Positions 8,355 to 16,738 of a DNA stretch of 64,000 bases are shown here, one piece after another. The stretch is from Sphingopyxis sp. QXT-31. GTDB taxonomy: Bacteria; Pseudomonadota; Alphaproteobacteria; Sphingomonadales; Sphingomonadaceae. The stretch spans positions 682,001 to 746,000 of the forward strand of contig NZ_CP019449.1 of NCBI RefSeq assembly GCF_001984035.1, given 5' to 3'. Positions within the stretch are counted from its first letter, which is position 1; every line of letters starts with the position of its first letter. The position numbers and the translations under genes are program-made. The notes below the pieces were generated by a model. That model did no database searches and was not told where the DNA came from. It was given only the letters and a program-made list of their open reading frames with translations.

Positions 8355-9002
8355 ATGAAACTCTATCAGTCGCTCGGCCCCAATCCGCGCGTGGTGCTGA
8401 TGTACCTCGCCGAGACCGGGGTCGCGGTCGATTGCCAGTTCGTCGACATCATGGCGGCCGAGAATCGTCAGCCCGAATTTTGCGCCAAAAGCCCGCTCGG
8501 GCACACACCGCTGCTCGAACTGGACGACGGTAGCTGCATCGCCGAAAGCATCGCGATCTGCGAATATCTCGATGAGACGCAGACCGCGCACGCCTTGTTC
8601 GGTGCGAGCGCGGAGGAACGGGCGCAAACGCGGATGCTGGTGCGGATCGTCGACCAGCTCGTCGTCGTGCCGATGACCGCGGGTTTTCGCGGCGCCGAGG
8701 GGCTGCCGATGTTCCAAAGCCGGCTGCTCTGCCTGCCCGATGCCGCCGCCGACCTGAAGCGGCTCGCCGCCGACGGGCTGGCGAAGGTCGATGGGATCGT
8801 CGGTGTGGGACCGTGGCTTGCGGGCGATCGCTTCAGCCTGGCCGACATCCTCCTCTTTTGCTTCGTCGAGTTCGGCGCGATGGTCGGCCAGCCGGCCGAT
8901 CTCGCGCTCGCCAATCTGGCCGCCTGGCGGACACGCGTCGCCGCGCGACCCAGCGCTGCCGCCAGCGCCAACCCTCAACTGGGCATCGGAGAGCCTGCAT
9001 GA
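8355..9002 (+). CDS. Glutathione S-transferase family protein
   Basis: 215 residues with an N-terminal thioredoxin-like domain (SPLGHTPLLEL with cis-Pro; glutathione-binding Glu64-Ser65 in IAESIAICEYL) and an all-helical C-terminal domain ending around FSLADILLFCF. Such GSTs in catabolic clusters open epoxides, isomerise or dehalogenate intermediates with glutathione. It starts ten bases after the SDR stop and its TGA overlaps the ATG of the E1 alpha gene (ATGA), so it is co-translated with the thiamine-enzyme module. Substrate unknown. Confidence 0.87.
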   Translation: MKLYQSLGPNPRVVLMYLAETGVAVDCQFVDIMAAENRQPEFCAKSPLGHTPLLELDDGSCIAESIAICEYLDETQTAHALFGASAEERAQTRMLVRIVDQLVVVPMTAGFRGAEGLPMFQSRLLCLPDAAADLKRLAADGLAKVDGIVGVGPWLAGDRFSLADILLFCFVEFGAMVGQPADLALANLAAWRTRVAARPSAAASANPQLGIGEPA

Positions 9003-9979
9003 CTAAAGCGACGATCGACCGCGACAAGCTGCGCGACATCTACACCCGCACGATGCGCGTCGCGCGCGCCGACGAGAAGTTCCGCTCGCTGCTGATGACC
9101 GGCAAGCTCGCGGTCATCTATTACACCGTGCGCGGGCAGGAGCTGGTGTCGGCGGCGGCGATGGCGGCGCTCGAGCCGAGCGACTATCTGGTCACCACCT
9201 ATCGCGGCCAGCACGACCAGATCGCCAAGGGCGTACCGCTCAATCCGCTGTTCGCGGAGATTGCGGGCAAGGTCGGCGGTACTTGCCGCGGCAAGGGCGG
9301 GTCGATGCACATCACACATCCCGAAACCGGGGTGATGGTGACCACCGGCGTCGTCGGATCGGGGCTGCCGATCGCCAACGGCCTCGCGCTCGCGTCGCAG
9401 AACCGCGGCGACGGCAAGGTGACGATGGTCTGCTTCGGCGACGGCGCGACCAATATCGGCGCCTTCCACGAGGCGATGAACATGGCGCAGCTGTGGAAGC
9501 TGCCTGTGATCTTCCTCTGCCAGAACAACCGCTATGGCGAGCACACCGCCTTTGCCGATCACACCAAGGTCGATTCGATCGTCACCCGCGCCAAGGCCTA
9601 TGGAATGGCCGGCGTGCATGTCGACGGCAACGACGCCATCGCGATGTACAACACCACCAAGGCCGCGGTCGATCGCGCCCGCGCGGGCGAGGGGCCGACG
9701 CTGGTCGAGGCGATGTGCTACCGGATGCTCGGGCATTTCTTCGGCGCCGATTTCTCCTACATGCCGAAGGAGCATCTGGCCGAGATGGCGGCGGAGGATC
9801 CGCTGCCGCGGCTCCGCCAGCTGATGCTCGACCATCAGTTTACCGAGGCGGAGCTCGACGCAATCGTCGCCGACCTCGATGCCCAGATGGACGCTGCTGC
9901 CGAATTCGCCGCGAATAGTCCGCTGCCGGGGCCGGAGGAAATCCGCAAGGATGTCTTCGAAGAGGAGATCGCGGCATGA
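8999..9979 (+). CDS. Thiamine-diphosphate dehydrogenase E1 component, alpha subunit (AcoA/PdhA-like)
   Basis: 326-residue E1 alpha of the 2-oxo-acid/acetoin dehydrogenase family. The thiamine diphosphate-Mg motif runs from GDG (147-149) to NN (176-177), and the conserved segments TYRGQHDQIAKG and GKGGSMH are present. The ATG at 8999 is chosen because it overlaps the GST stop and matches the family N-terminus. The enzyme would decarboxylate or cleave an alpha-keto or alpha-hydroxyketone substrate and pass the acyl group to a lipoyl carrier. It pairs with the beta subunit directly after it (ATGA overlap). Without an E2 or E3 nearby the true substrate is open; AcoA-like size and motifs favour acyloin or diketone cleavage over pyruvate dehydrogenase. 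Confidence 0.9.
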   Translation: MTKATIDRDKLRDIYTRTMRVARADEKFRSLLMTGKLAVIYYTVRGQELVSAAAMAALEPSDYLVTTYRGQHDQIAKGVPLNPLFAEIAGKVGGTCRGKGGSMHITHPETGVMVTTGVVGSGLPIANGLALASQNRGDGKVTMVCFGDGATNIGAFHEAMNMAQLWKLPVIFLCQNNRYGEHTAFADHTKVDSIVTRAKAYGMAGVHVDGNDAIAMYNTTKAAVDRARAGEGPTLVEAMCYRMLGHFFGADFSYMPKEHLAEMAAEDPLPRLRQLMLDHQFTEAELDAIVADLDAQMDAAAEFAANSPLPGPEEIRKDVFEEEIAA

Positions 9980-10968
9980 GCGCGCAGATCACGATGACGC
10001 AGGCGATCAACCGCGCGATCGACGAGGCGATGGCCGAAGATGAAGGCGTGATCTTGCTGGGCGAGGATGTTGCCGCGAAGCAGGGCGGCGGGGTATTCAA
10101 AATCTCGGCGGGGTTGACCGAAAAATATGGCGAGCACCGCGTCCGCGCGACGCCGATTTCGGAGCAGGCGATCGTCGGCGCGTGCGTCGGCGCCGCGCTC
10201 GCGGGCTTCCGCCCTATTGCCGAGATCATGCTGATGAACTTCGTGACCGTCGCGATGGACCAGATCGTCAACCACGCCGCGAAGCTCCGCTTCATGTCGG
10301 GCGGGCAGACCAACGTACCGCTGGTGATCCGTACCACGACCGGGGTCGGGGTCGGCTTCGGCGGCCAGCATAGCGACATGCTCGAGGCCTGGTTCGCGCA
10401 TGTCGCGGGGCTGAAGATCGTCACCCCGTCGAACGCCGCCGACGCGCAGGGGCTGATGCGCGCGGCGATCGCGTGCAACGACCCGGTGATCTTCATCGAG
10501 AATATCCTCTGCTACGGCCTGAAATCCGACGATCCGGGCCCGGGTCATTTCGTGCCGCTGGGCAAGGCGGCGATCGCGCGCGAAGGCAGTGACTGTTCGA
10601 TCGTCACCTATGGCCGCACCGTGCTCGACGCGCTTGAAATCGCGGGCAAGCTTGCCGACGAGGGGATTTCGGTCGAGGTCATCGATCTCCGCACCATCGC
10701 GCCTTACGACGAGGCGACGGTCACGGCATCGGTCGAAAAGACCGGCCGCGCGGTCGTGCTGCACGAGGCGGTGAAGCAGTACGGCACCGGTGCCGAAATC
10801 GCCTCGCGGCTAAACGAAAAGCTGTTCGGCAAGCTCAAAGCCCCGGTGACGCGCATCGGCGGTGCCTTCTCGGCAGTGCCGATGGCGAATGCGCTCGAAC
10901 AGGCGTGGATCCCGAACAAGGATGCGATCGCCGATGCAGTGCGCACAGCAGTCAACTGGAAGGGCTGA
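9976..10968 (+). CDS. Thiamine-diphosphate dehydrogenase E1 component, beta subunit (AcoB/PdhB-like)
   Basis: 330-residue transketolase-like E1 beta. The N-terminal pyrimidine-binding domain includes ILLGEDVA, the Glu-rich EHRVRATPISEQ segment and GVGVGFGGQHSD; the C-terminal transketolase domain includes SIVTYG and VVLHEAVKQYGTGAEIA. It forms the alpha2beta2 E1 with the alpha subunit encoded immediately upstream (ATG and TGA overlap) and is followed three bases later by the lipoyl-domain gene. Length is normal for the family. Confidence 0.92.
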   Translation: MSAQITMTQAINRAIDEAMAEDEGVILLGEDVAAKQGGGVFKISAGLTEKYGEHRVRATPISEQAIVGACVGAALAGFRPIAEIMLMNFVTVAMDQIVNHAAKLRFMSGGQTNVPLVIRTTTGVGVGFGGQHSDMLEAWFAHVAGLKIVTPSNAADAQGLMRAAIACNDPVIFIENILCYGLKSDDPGPGHFVPLGKAAIAREGSDCSIVTYGRTVLDALEIAGKLADEGISVEVIDLRTIAPYDEATVTASVEKTGRAVVLHEAVKQYGTGAEIASRLNEKLFGKLKAPVTRIGGAFSAVPMANALEQAWIPNKDAIADAVRTAVNWKG

Positions 10969-10971
10969 GCC

Positions 10972-11202
10972 ATGGCGGAAGAGCTGCGTATTCCCAAGGT
11001 CGGCATGTCGGCGACCGAAATGACGCTCAACGAATGGATGTTCGGCGACGGCGAGCGCGTCGAGGTCGGCGACATCATCTATACGGTCGAGACCGACAAG
11101 ACGACGGTCGAGGTCGAGGCGCAGGTCGCCGGGATCATCCGTCCGATCGGGGTGGAGGGCGAAGTCTATCCGGTCGGCGCGCTCGTCGGCACGATCGAAT
11201 GA
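10972..11202 (+). CDS. Free-standing lipoyl-domain protein
   Basis: Only 76 residues, consisting entirely of one biotinyl/lipoyl domain: IPKVGMSATEM at the start, the lipoylation hairpin ETDKTT with Lys43 as modification site, and a closing GALVGTIE. In acetoin or pyruvate dehydrogenases this domain is the N-terminal part of a much larger E2 acyltransferase; here the subunit-binding and acyltransferase domains are absent and the next gene starts at once (ATGA overlap), so it is not truncated by a frameshift. It presumably acts as a mobile acyl carrier for the E1 pair. Confidence 0.92.
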   Translation: MAEELRIPKVGMSATEMTLNEWMFGDGERVEVGDIIYTVETDKTTVEVEAQVAGIIRPIGVEGEVYPVGALVGTIE

Positions 11203-11612
11203 CTCCGCTCGAAGCCAGCAAGGCGATGTATGCGGCGGTCGCCAAGGGCGACTGGGACGAAGTCGCGACCTTCATGGCCGACGATCTCGTCATCTATGAA
11301 CCCATGTCGCTGCCTTATGGCGGCGAATGGCGCGGGCGTGACGCGCTGCAAAAGCTGTATGCGCATGTCATGGGGTTTTGGGAGGATCCCGTCGTCCAGT
11401 GGCAGGAACTGGTCGGCGGCGAGAAATATGCCGTCGCTCTGCTCCATTTCACTGTGACCGCAAAATCGAGCGGCAAACGTTTCGAGACGCATATCGCCGA
11501 GGTCACCGAGTTCGACGACGCGGGCAAGATGGCGTCGATGCGCATCCATTATTTCGACACCGCCCACATGGTCGAGCAATTGAAGGCTGCGGGCGTTCCG
11601 GGCGCGGCATGA
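11199..11612 (+). CDS. SnoaL-like / NTF2-fold protein
   Basis: 137 residues of the NTF2-like cone fold: N-terminal helix LEASKAMYAAVAKGDWDEV, central strand EWRGRDALQKLY, then strands with KYAVALLHFTVTA and HIAEVTEFDDAGK. Members include polyketide cyclases, steroid isomerases and limonene-epoxide-hydrolase-like proteins that act on hydrophobic ring compounds. The ATG at 11199 overlaps the lipoyl gene stop, and its own TGA overlaps the next ATG, so it is embedded in the operon. Specific reaction not predictable. Confidence 0.8.
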   Translation: MTPLEASKAMYAAVAKGDWDEVATFMADDLVIYEPMSLPYGGEWRGRDALQKLYAHVMGFWEDPVVQWQELVGGEKYAVALLHFTVTAKSSGKRFETHIAEVTEFDDAGKMASMRIHYFDTAHMVEQLKAAGVPGAA

Positions 11613-12511
11613 AGAAAATAATCGTCCTCGGCGCGCCCGCCGACCAAGGTATCCCGCTGCTGACGGCACTGAAGGCGCGCGGCCTGGAACCCGCCGCCGG
11701 GGTGCGGAGGCCGGGCGCGATGGCGGCGACGGTGCACCCCGATGTGCCCGAGGTCGCGGCCGACCTTTACGACGTCGCCAGCCTGACCGCCGCGTTCGAG
11801 GGGCAGGATGCGCTCGCCATGCACCTGCCGTTCGAATTCGACCGCGAGCGCGCGGCGACGATGGGACGCAACATCGCGGCAGCGGCGAGCGCGGCGGGGC
11901 TGCAGAAGATCGTCTTTAACACGAGCTGCTTCGTCGCCGACCACGAGTTGGGCCTGTCGGCGCACGACGGGCGGCGCGATATCGAGCGTGCGATCCACGA
12001 GAGCGGCGTGCCCTATGTGATCATCGAACCGATGGTGTTCATGGACAATATCACCCGCATCTGGTCGCGCCCGGCGATCGTGAACAGCGGGGTCTTCGCT
12101 TATCCGGCCGCCGAGACGCTGAAGATCAGCTGGGTCTGCCTGGAAGATGTCGCGGCCTATATGGTCTCGGCGCTGTTGCACGAAGATCTGATCGCCGACC
12201 GGATCGCGGTGGGCGGACCCGAAGCGCTGGTGGGCGACGAGGTCGCCGAGCGATTGTCCGTTGCGGCGGGACGTCCGGTGCGCTTCCAGAGCCTGTCGCC
12301 CGACGAATTTGCCGCGCGGATGAGCGAGTTGGTCACCGGATCGCGCGAGGTGCAGCCCGCGAGCATCTATGACGGGATGGCCAAATTCTATCGCTGGTAC
12401 AACGACCAGCCGGTCTCGCCCGTCGCGCTCGACGCGGTGCCGGCGGCGCGGTTGCTGGGGGTGACGCCGACGCCGTTTGCGGAGTGGGCGGTGCGGCAGG
12501 ACTGGGGCTAA
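11609..12511 (+). CDS. NmrA-like NAD(P)-binding protein
   Basis: 300 residues with an N-terminal Rossmann motif IIVLGAPADQG (a variant of GATGxxG), followed by a segment like the NmrA/HSCARG atypical SDR group (IVFNTSCFVAD, then PYVIIEPMVFMDNI) and no YxxxK catalytic pair. Such proteins are quinone reductases, NADP sensors or dehydrogenases. Last gene of the seven-gene plus operon. Its stop overlaps the stop of the convergent isomerase gene by four bases. Confidence 0.82.
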   Translation: MKKIIVLGAPADQGIPLLTALKARGLEPAAGVRRPGAMAATVHPDVPEVAADLYDVASLTAAFEGQDALAMHLPFEFDRERAATMGRNIAAAASAAGLQKIVFNTSCFVADHELGLSAHDGRRDIERAIHESGVPYVIIEPMVFMDNITRIWSRPAIVNSGVFAYPAAETLKISWVCLEDVAAYMVSALLHEDLIADRIAVGGPEALVGDEVAERLSVAAGRPVRFQSLSPDEFAARMSELVTGSREVQPASIYDGMAKFYRWYNDQPVSPVALDAVPAARLLGVTPTPFAEWAVRQDWG

Positions 12512-13305
12512 GCCGCGAACCAGCGCCGCGTCGCGGCGAGCAGCGCGCGCGCGCGGTCAGCGGGGTCGGGATGGCCGTCGCGCAAGGCAGCGCTACGCAG
12601 TTCGACGCTGAGCGGCGTGACCGACGGTAACTGCGCAAGCAGCTCGTCCAGCGGCAGTTCGCCCTCGCCCGGCATCAGGCGAAGGTCGAGCGCCTCGCGG
12701 ATGATTTCCGGGATGTCGCTCGGCGGCGGGCCGTGTGCCGGCGCATCGCAGAATTGCGCGTAGGGAAAGCGCCGCGGATCGACCGATCCGAGGTCGGCGG
12801 GCGCGCCGCCGGTGCGCGCAAGATGCAGCGGGTCGATCAGCAGGCCGAGATTGTCGCAATCGGCAGCATCGAGCAGGGCGAGCGCGCTCGCGATGTTCCC
12901 GACCGTGGTGAAAGCTGCAAATTCCAGACAGGCGCGCAGGCCCGCCGCGGCGGCATGATTGCCGAGCCGGTGCAGCTTGTCCGCGGCGCGGGCCGCGTCA
13001 TCTTCCGAACTGACGATCAGGACGTTGCGCGCGCCGATCGCCGCGCCCGCGTCGATCGCGGCGAAATGCGAGGCGTCGTCGGGACCGGGCTTCAGCCAGA
13101 TCACCTCGATATCGAGGATCGCAAGCCCGGCGTCGGCGGCGCGGTCGCGCACCGCGATCGTCGTCGCGGGCGTCCAGCTTTCGGGATCGTACCAGATGCC
13201 GGTCGCCGGCCAGCCGCCCGCGATCGCGGCCGCGACCGTTTGTTCGGGCGAAAATTCGGGCATGACGCCCGCCGCAAGCGATAGCAGCGGGGCGGTGCGC
13301 GCCAT
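12508..13305 (-). CDS. Sugar phosphate isomerase/epimerase-like TIM-barrel protein
   Basis: 265 residues resembling the AP-endonuclease-2/xylose-isomerase-like TIM barrel: DIEVIWLK, LEFAAFTTVGN, NLGLLIDPLHLARTGG and AQFCDAP show the spaced acidic and His metal ligands. The ATG at 13305 shares one base with the TGA of the Rieske gene upstream, so coupling is likely; a longer in-frame start would lie inside that gene. Members of this fold in aromatic-degradation operons act as isomerases, epimerases or dehydratases. Exact reaction unknown. Confidence 0.8.
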   Translation of the reverse strand: MARTAPLLSLAAGVMPEFSPEQTVAAAIAGGWPATGIWYDPESWTPATTIAVRDRAADAGLAILDIEVIWLKPGPDDASHFAAIDAGAAIGARNVLIVSSEDDAARAADKLHRLGNHAAAAGLRACLEFAAFTTVGNIASALALLDAADCDNLGLLIDPLHLARTGGAPADLGSVDPRRFPYAQFCDAPAHGPPPSDIPEIIREALDLRLMPGEGELPLDELLAQLPSVTPLSVELRSAALRDGHPDPADRARALLAATRRWFAA

Positions 13306-14732
13306 CAGGCGGGCAACTCGCCGTCGATATATTTCCCCAGCGTGCGGTGGAAATGCCGGATCCGGCTTTCCTGATAATGGCCGAGCTCGATCACCCCGTT
13401 GGGCGACGATTTCATCCCCTCCTGCACATAGGGGAGATTCTCCATATCCTGGTCGAACACCCCCGCGAGCGCGGCGCCGATCAGGTGGCTCGCGCTGGAA
13501 AAGGGCTGGTCGTCGGGGATCAGGTGCATCGGTGCCGACCTGGGCGGTTTTTCGCCCTTGGGCGTGCGCATCAGGATGCGGACCTCCATCAGGCTGTGGT
13601 CGACGTCGCCCCAGGGCCGCCAGCGGTAGACGATGTTGGGGGTCAGCCCGCCCCACGGCGCCCAGTTGGGGAAGACATTATAGGTGAAATTGTCGAGCAT
13701 CTCGCTGTCGGTCGCGCCCGAATAATCATGCCCGTTCATCGCCGAAAAGGCGGCGCGGTTGGCCTCGGCGAGCACTTTGCGCGCGAGCATCGGATCGTCG
13801 GCATCGAAACCCATGAGGTCGTCGGCGGACGCGGTGCTGCGCCGCGCGCGGCTGTCGCCGCCGCCGATGAACTCCTCGAGCGATTTCAGGACATAGAATT
13901 GATCCTTGCCCTTGATATGCGGCGACATCGCGCCCGCCGGCGTGATCGCGCGGTTGAGGAAGTCGCCATAGAGGTCGTAGCGCGTGTTCGCGTCGGCGGT
14001 GAAGCCCAGGATCTGCGGGTGGGTGACGATGCTGTGCCAGGCCTCCATGAACGCTTCGGCGACCGCCTTCCAGTTCGCCGGAATGACGCGGCCGACCCAG
14101 GCGCCGGTGTGGCATTCGTCCAGCCGCCAATTGTCATAATGCTCGATGCCGGGGCCGACCCAGTCGCGGAAGCCGGGCAGATCGTGATTCTCGGTGACGA
14201 GGATGAAGCCCTGCCAACTCTCGACCTTCAGCTCGGGCAGGCTCATGTCTTTGGCTTCGAGATGCTTGAAGTCCCACGCGCAGGGGGCTTCCTTGAAGCG
14301 GCCGTCGTGGTGCCAGGAAAATCCGTGGAAGGGGCAGCGCAGGTTCACCGCGGGGCCGCTCTCGGTGCGCAGCTTGCGGCCGCGGTGTAGGCAGACATTG
14401 TAGAAGGCTTTGACCGATCCGTCCTTCTGACGGACGAGCAATATGCTCTTTTCGTTGATGTCATAGACGACGGTGTCGCCGGGGTTCGGCATATCCTCTT
14501 CGCGCGCGGCGAACTGCCAGATGTTCGGCCACATCTTCTCGCGCTCGAGCTTCGCCCAATCCTCGCTGACATAACGCTCGATCGCGATCGGCTCGTCGCC
14601 GAGTTCCTGATTGGATTCAGCGAACAGATAGTCGGGGACGCGCCGGGTGTCGGCGTTGAGCATGTCGGTGTAGCTGGTACCCGGGCAGCGATCGTCGCGA
14701 TTCTGGTCCTGGGGCGGGGAGAGGTCGTTCAT
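13305..14732 (-). CDS. Rieske non-heme iron oxygenase, alpha subunit (second)
   Basis: 475 residues. The Rieske [2Fe-2S] ligands are C-x-H at 114/116 (CLHRGRK) and C-x2-H at 133/136 (CPFHGFSW); the mononuclear iron site is in the catalytic domain around NWKAVAEAFMEAWHS and THP. It would hydroxylate or O-demethylate an aromatic or alicyclic ring. The ATG at 14732 is preceded by GGAG; a longer reading frame lacks a ribosome site. It follows the other Rieske gene by 17 bases. No ferredoxin or reductase is encoded nearby, so electrons must come from elsewhere. Confidence 0.9.
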   Translation of the reverse strand: MNDLSPPQDQNRDDRCPGTSYTDMLNADTRRVPDYLFAESNQELGDEPIAIERYVSEDWAKLEREKMWPNIWQFAAREEDMPNPGDTVVYDINEKSILLVRQKDGSVKAFYNVCLHRGRKLRTESGPAVNLRCPFHGFSWHHDGRFKEAPCAWDFKHLEAKDMSLPELKVESWQGFILVTENHDLPGFRDWVGPGIEHYDNWRLDECHTGAWVGRVIPANWKAVAEAFMEAWHSIVTHPQILGFTADANTRYDLYGDFLNRAITPAGAMSPHIKGKDQFYVLKSLEEFIGGGDSRARRSTASADDLMGFDADDPMLARKVLAEANRAAFSAMNGHDYSGATDSEMLDNFTYNVFPNWAPWGGLTPNIVYRWRPWGDVDHSLMEVRILMRTPKGEKPPRSAPMHLIPDDQPFSSASHLIGAALAGVFDQDMENLPYVQEGMKSSPNGVIELGHYQESRIRHFHRTLGKYIDGELPA

Positions 14733-14749
14733 CGATTGCTCCGGAAGGG

Positions 14750-15979
14750 TCAGGCGATCTGGTCGAGCGGCATCTTGCACGCCGCGGCGATCGAGCGGTG
14801 GACGCCGTGCAGCGCCGGCTCGTTTGCGCCGAGCACGACGTGGAAGTCGGCGGGGGCGGTGACGAGGTTCGCGTAGCCGTTGCTGGCGACGCGATAATCT
14901 TCGGTCTGCACGACGGTGGCGGTCATGTCATAGGCCATCTCGCACATCTTGCGATGCTCCTCGCCCTCGACGCCGAACGGCGCGTAGACTGCGAACTGGC
15001 AGAACATCTTGCCCGCGCCGTCGGGGAACAGCCGGAAGACCTGCGTGAAATAGACCCCCGGCGTCACCGCGCCGAAGAAGACGACGGTGTTGGGGAACAG
15101 GAAATGCACCCCGCCATAGTCGGTCTCGGGCCATTCGCTTTCGTCCTTGCCGACCAGTTCGCCGATCGACAGGTCGGGAAAGCTGACGCGGTGATGGCGG
15201 CCCATCGGCTCATAGACGTTGCGGTCGCTGTAATGCGTGCCGCCGATCGTCGAAGCGTGGAGCATCTTGAAATGATAGCTCTCGCCATAGGTGTCGAGCG
15301 CGAATTTCCAGTTGGAATCGGCGGTCAGGATGCCCTTCTTGACCGGCTCGGCGCGGTGCAATTCGAGCTGCGCGAGCACCGGGCCGAAGTCGCCGAGATG
15401 CGCGGCGGCATCGATCGGCGCGCCGTCCGGATTGGCGCGCACGAAGATCAGGCCGAGATGCTCGGCGCAGGGCAGTTCGATCAGGTTGCGCGCGCCGATC
15501 TCGCAATTGGCGAACCCTTCCTTGCCGGGCTGGCCGACGAGCTGGCCGGCTGGGTCGAAGGTCCAGGCGTGAAACGGACAGACGAGGCGCGGGCGCGGCC
15601 CGCTCCACGGCTCCTTTTCCTCGACCAGCTTGGCGCCGCGGTGGGTACACATGTTGAGAAAGGCGCGTGCGACCCCGTCCTTGCCGCGCGCGACGAGGAT
15701 AGACGGGCCGACCGAGTCGAACACCAGCGTATCGCCGGTCTTCGGAATGTCGCCGGACAGGCCGGCGACGATCGGCTCGTTGCGGAAGATATGCTCCATC
15801 TCGGCGGCGTTGCGCTTTTCGCTCATATAGACGGACTTGTGCAGCGGCAGCGGCCCCTCGGCGCGGTCGGTGCGGTTCTCGGCAACGATGGCGACCAGCT
15901 TGCGCAATCCGGTGCGTGCGTTGCGCTTGCGGACCGTGAACCAGTCCTGCGGTGCGATCTTCGGATCGGACTCGGCCAT
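14750..15979 (-). CDS. Rieske non-heme iron oxygenase, alpha subunit (first)
   Basis: 409 residues with Rieske ligands Cys111/His113 (CTHRGAK) and Cys134/His137 (CPFHAWTF), and a catalytic domain with the iron-binding segment NWKFALDTYGESYHFKMLH. It resembles single-component-terminal ring-hydroxylating oxygenases and is only distantly similar to the neighbouring Rieske protein. First gene of the operon; transcription probably starts in the 98-base divergent region shared with the VOC gene, where an inverted repeat lies. Confidence 0.9.
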   Translation of the reverse strand: MAESDPKIAPQDWFTVRKRNARTGLRKLVAIVAENRTDRAEGPLPLHKSVYMSEKRNAAEMEHIFRNEPIVAGLSGDIPKTGDTLVFDSVGPSILVARGKDGVARAFLNMCTHRGAKLVEEKEPWSGPRPRLVCPFHAWTFDPAGQLVGQPGKEGFANCEIGARNLIELPCAEHLGLIFVRANPDGAPIDAAAHLGDFGPVLAQLELHRAEPVKKGILTADSNWKFALDTYGESYHFKMLHASTIGGTHYSDRNVYEPMGRHHRVSFPDLSIGELVGKDESEWPETDYGGVHFLFPNTVVFFGAVTPGVYFTQVFRLFPDGAGKMFCQFAVYAPFGVEGEEHRKMCEMAYDMTATVVQTEDYRVASNGYANLVTAPADFHVVLGANEPALHGVHRSIAAACKMPLDQIA

Positions 15980-16030
15980 GGCATTCCCTCACATTTTGCC
16001 CAGTATGACTCCGGGTCGCGAAGGGCTTAT

Positions 16031-16054
16031 CGCACAAAGCCCGGCGCTTGTGCG
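16031..16054. promoter_or_regulatory. Operator-like inverted repeat in the divergent Rieske/VOC promoter region
   Basis: Perfect 7-base arms CGCACAA (16031-16037) and TTGTGCG (16048-16054) separated by ten bases, midway between the Rieske operon start (15979) and the VOC gene start (16078). Spacing fits a dimeric regulator site. The regulator is unknown; the LuxR-type gene at 16739 is the nearest candidate. Confidence 0.45.
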
Positions 16055-16077
16055 CTATCGCTTTTGAGGGGAGAGAC

Positions 16078-16614
16078 ATGGCCGCACCCGCAACGCTCGC
16101 ATCGATCGGCGACATCATGCAGCTCGCTTTTGTGCCGTCCGATTTCGACGCTGCGGTGAAGCACTGGACCGAAGTGATGGGCGCGGGCCCCTTCTTCCTG
16201 CTGCCGAACGTATCGCTCCCCGGTGGGCGCTATCGCGGCGAGGCGAGCGATCCGGTTTTCACCATGGCGCTCGGCTATTGGGGCGATATGCAGATCGAGC
16301 TGATCCGGCCGGAGAATGACGCGAAGTCGCTCTATCGCGACGAATATGCGGTGGGCGAGGGGCTGCACCATGTGTGCCTGCTGGTGGACTCGATCGCCGA
16401 GGCGCGGGCACGCTGCGCCGAGGTCGGCGCGGAGATCATCTTCGAAGCGCCCGTCGGCGATACCGGCGGCGTGATCTATGCCGATCCGGGCACCGGGCCG
16501 GGGACCTTGGTCGAGCTGCTCGAACCGCAGGCGGGCACGCGCGAGCTGTTCGCGATGATGCGCGACGCGGCGAAGGACTGGGACGGGAGCGCGCCGCTTC
16601 GGTCGCTGGGGTAA
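16078..16614 (+). CDS. VOC-superfamily protein (glyoxalase/dioxygenase-like)
   Basis: 178 residues forming two beta-alpha-beta-beta-beta modules: the first begins IMQLAFVPSDFDAAVKHW, the second HHVCLLVDSIAEARARC and ends near GTGPGTLVELLEP. Family members bind a divalent metal and act as extradiol-type dioxygenases, epimerases or lyases. The ATG at 16078 is preceded by GAGGGGAGAG, favouring it over an upstream in-frame start. Divergent from the Rieske operon, suggesting shared regulation. Confidence 0.85.
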   Translation: MAAPATLASIGDIMQLAFVPSDFDAAVKHWTEVMGAGPFFLLPNVSLPGGRYRGEASDPVFTMALGYWGDMQIELIRPENDAKSLYRDEYAVGEGLHHVCLLVDSIAEARARCAEVGAEIIFEAPVGDTGGVIYADPGTGPGTLVELLEPQAGTRELFAMMRDAAKDWDGSAPLRSLG

Positions 16615-16635
16615 TTCGATCGCGCTCGCCCAACT

Positions 16636-16724
16636 CCGTTCGCCCTGAGCTTGTCGAAGGGCCGTTCTTTCTTTTGGCAGTGCAGAAGAGAAGGACGGTG
16701 CTTCGACAAGCTCAGCACGAACGG
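16636..16724. repeat. Dispersed palindromic repeat (GAGCTTGTCGAAG type)
   Basis: Two imperfect inverted arms built on GAGCTTGTCGAAGGGC and GCTTCGACAAGCTCAGC, flanked by CCGTTCG and CGAACGG, with a central spacer of about 40 bases. This fits a mobile intergenic palindrome of the kind common in sphingomonads. Lies between the convergent VOC and LuxR genes, so it could also end transcription. Confidence 0.75.
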
Positions 16725-16738
16725 AATATAGGATAGCT

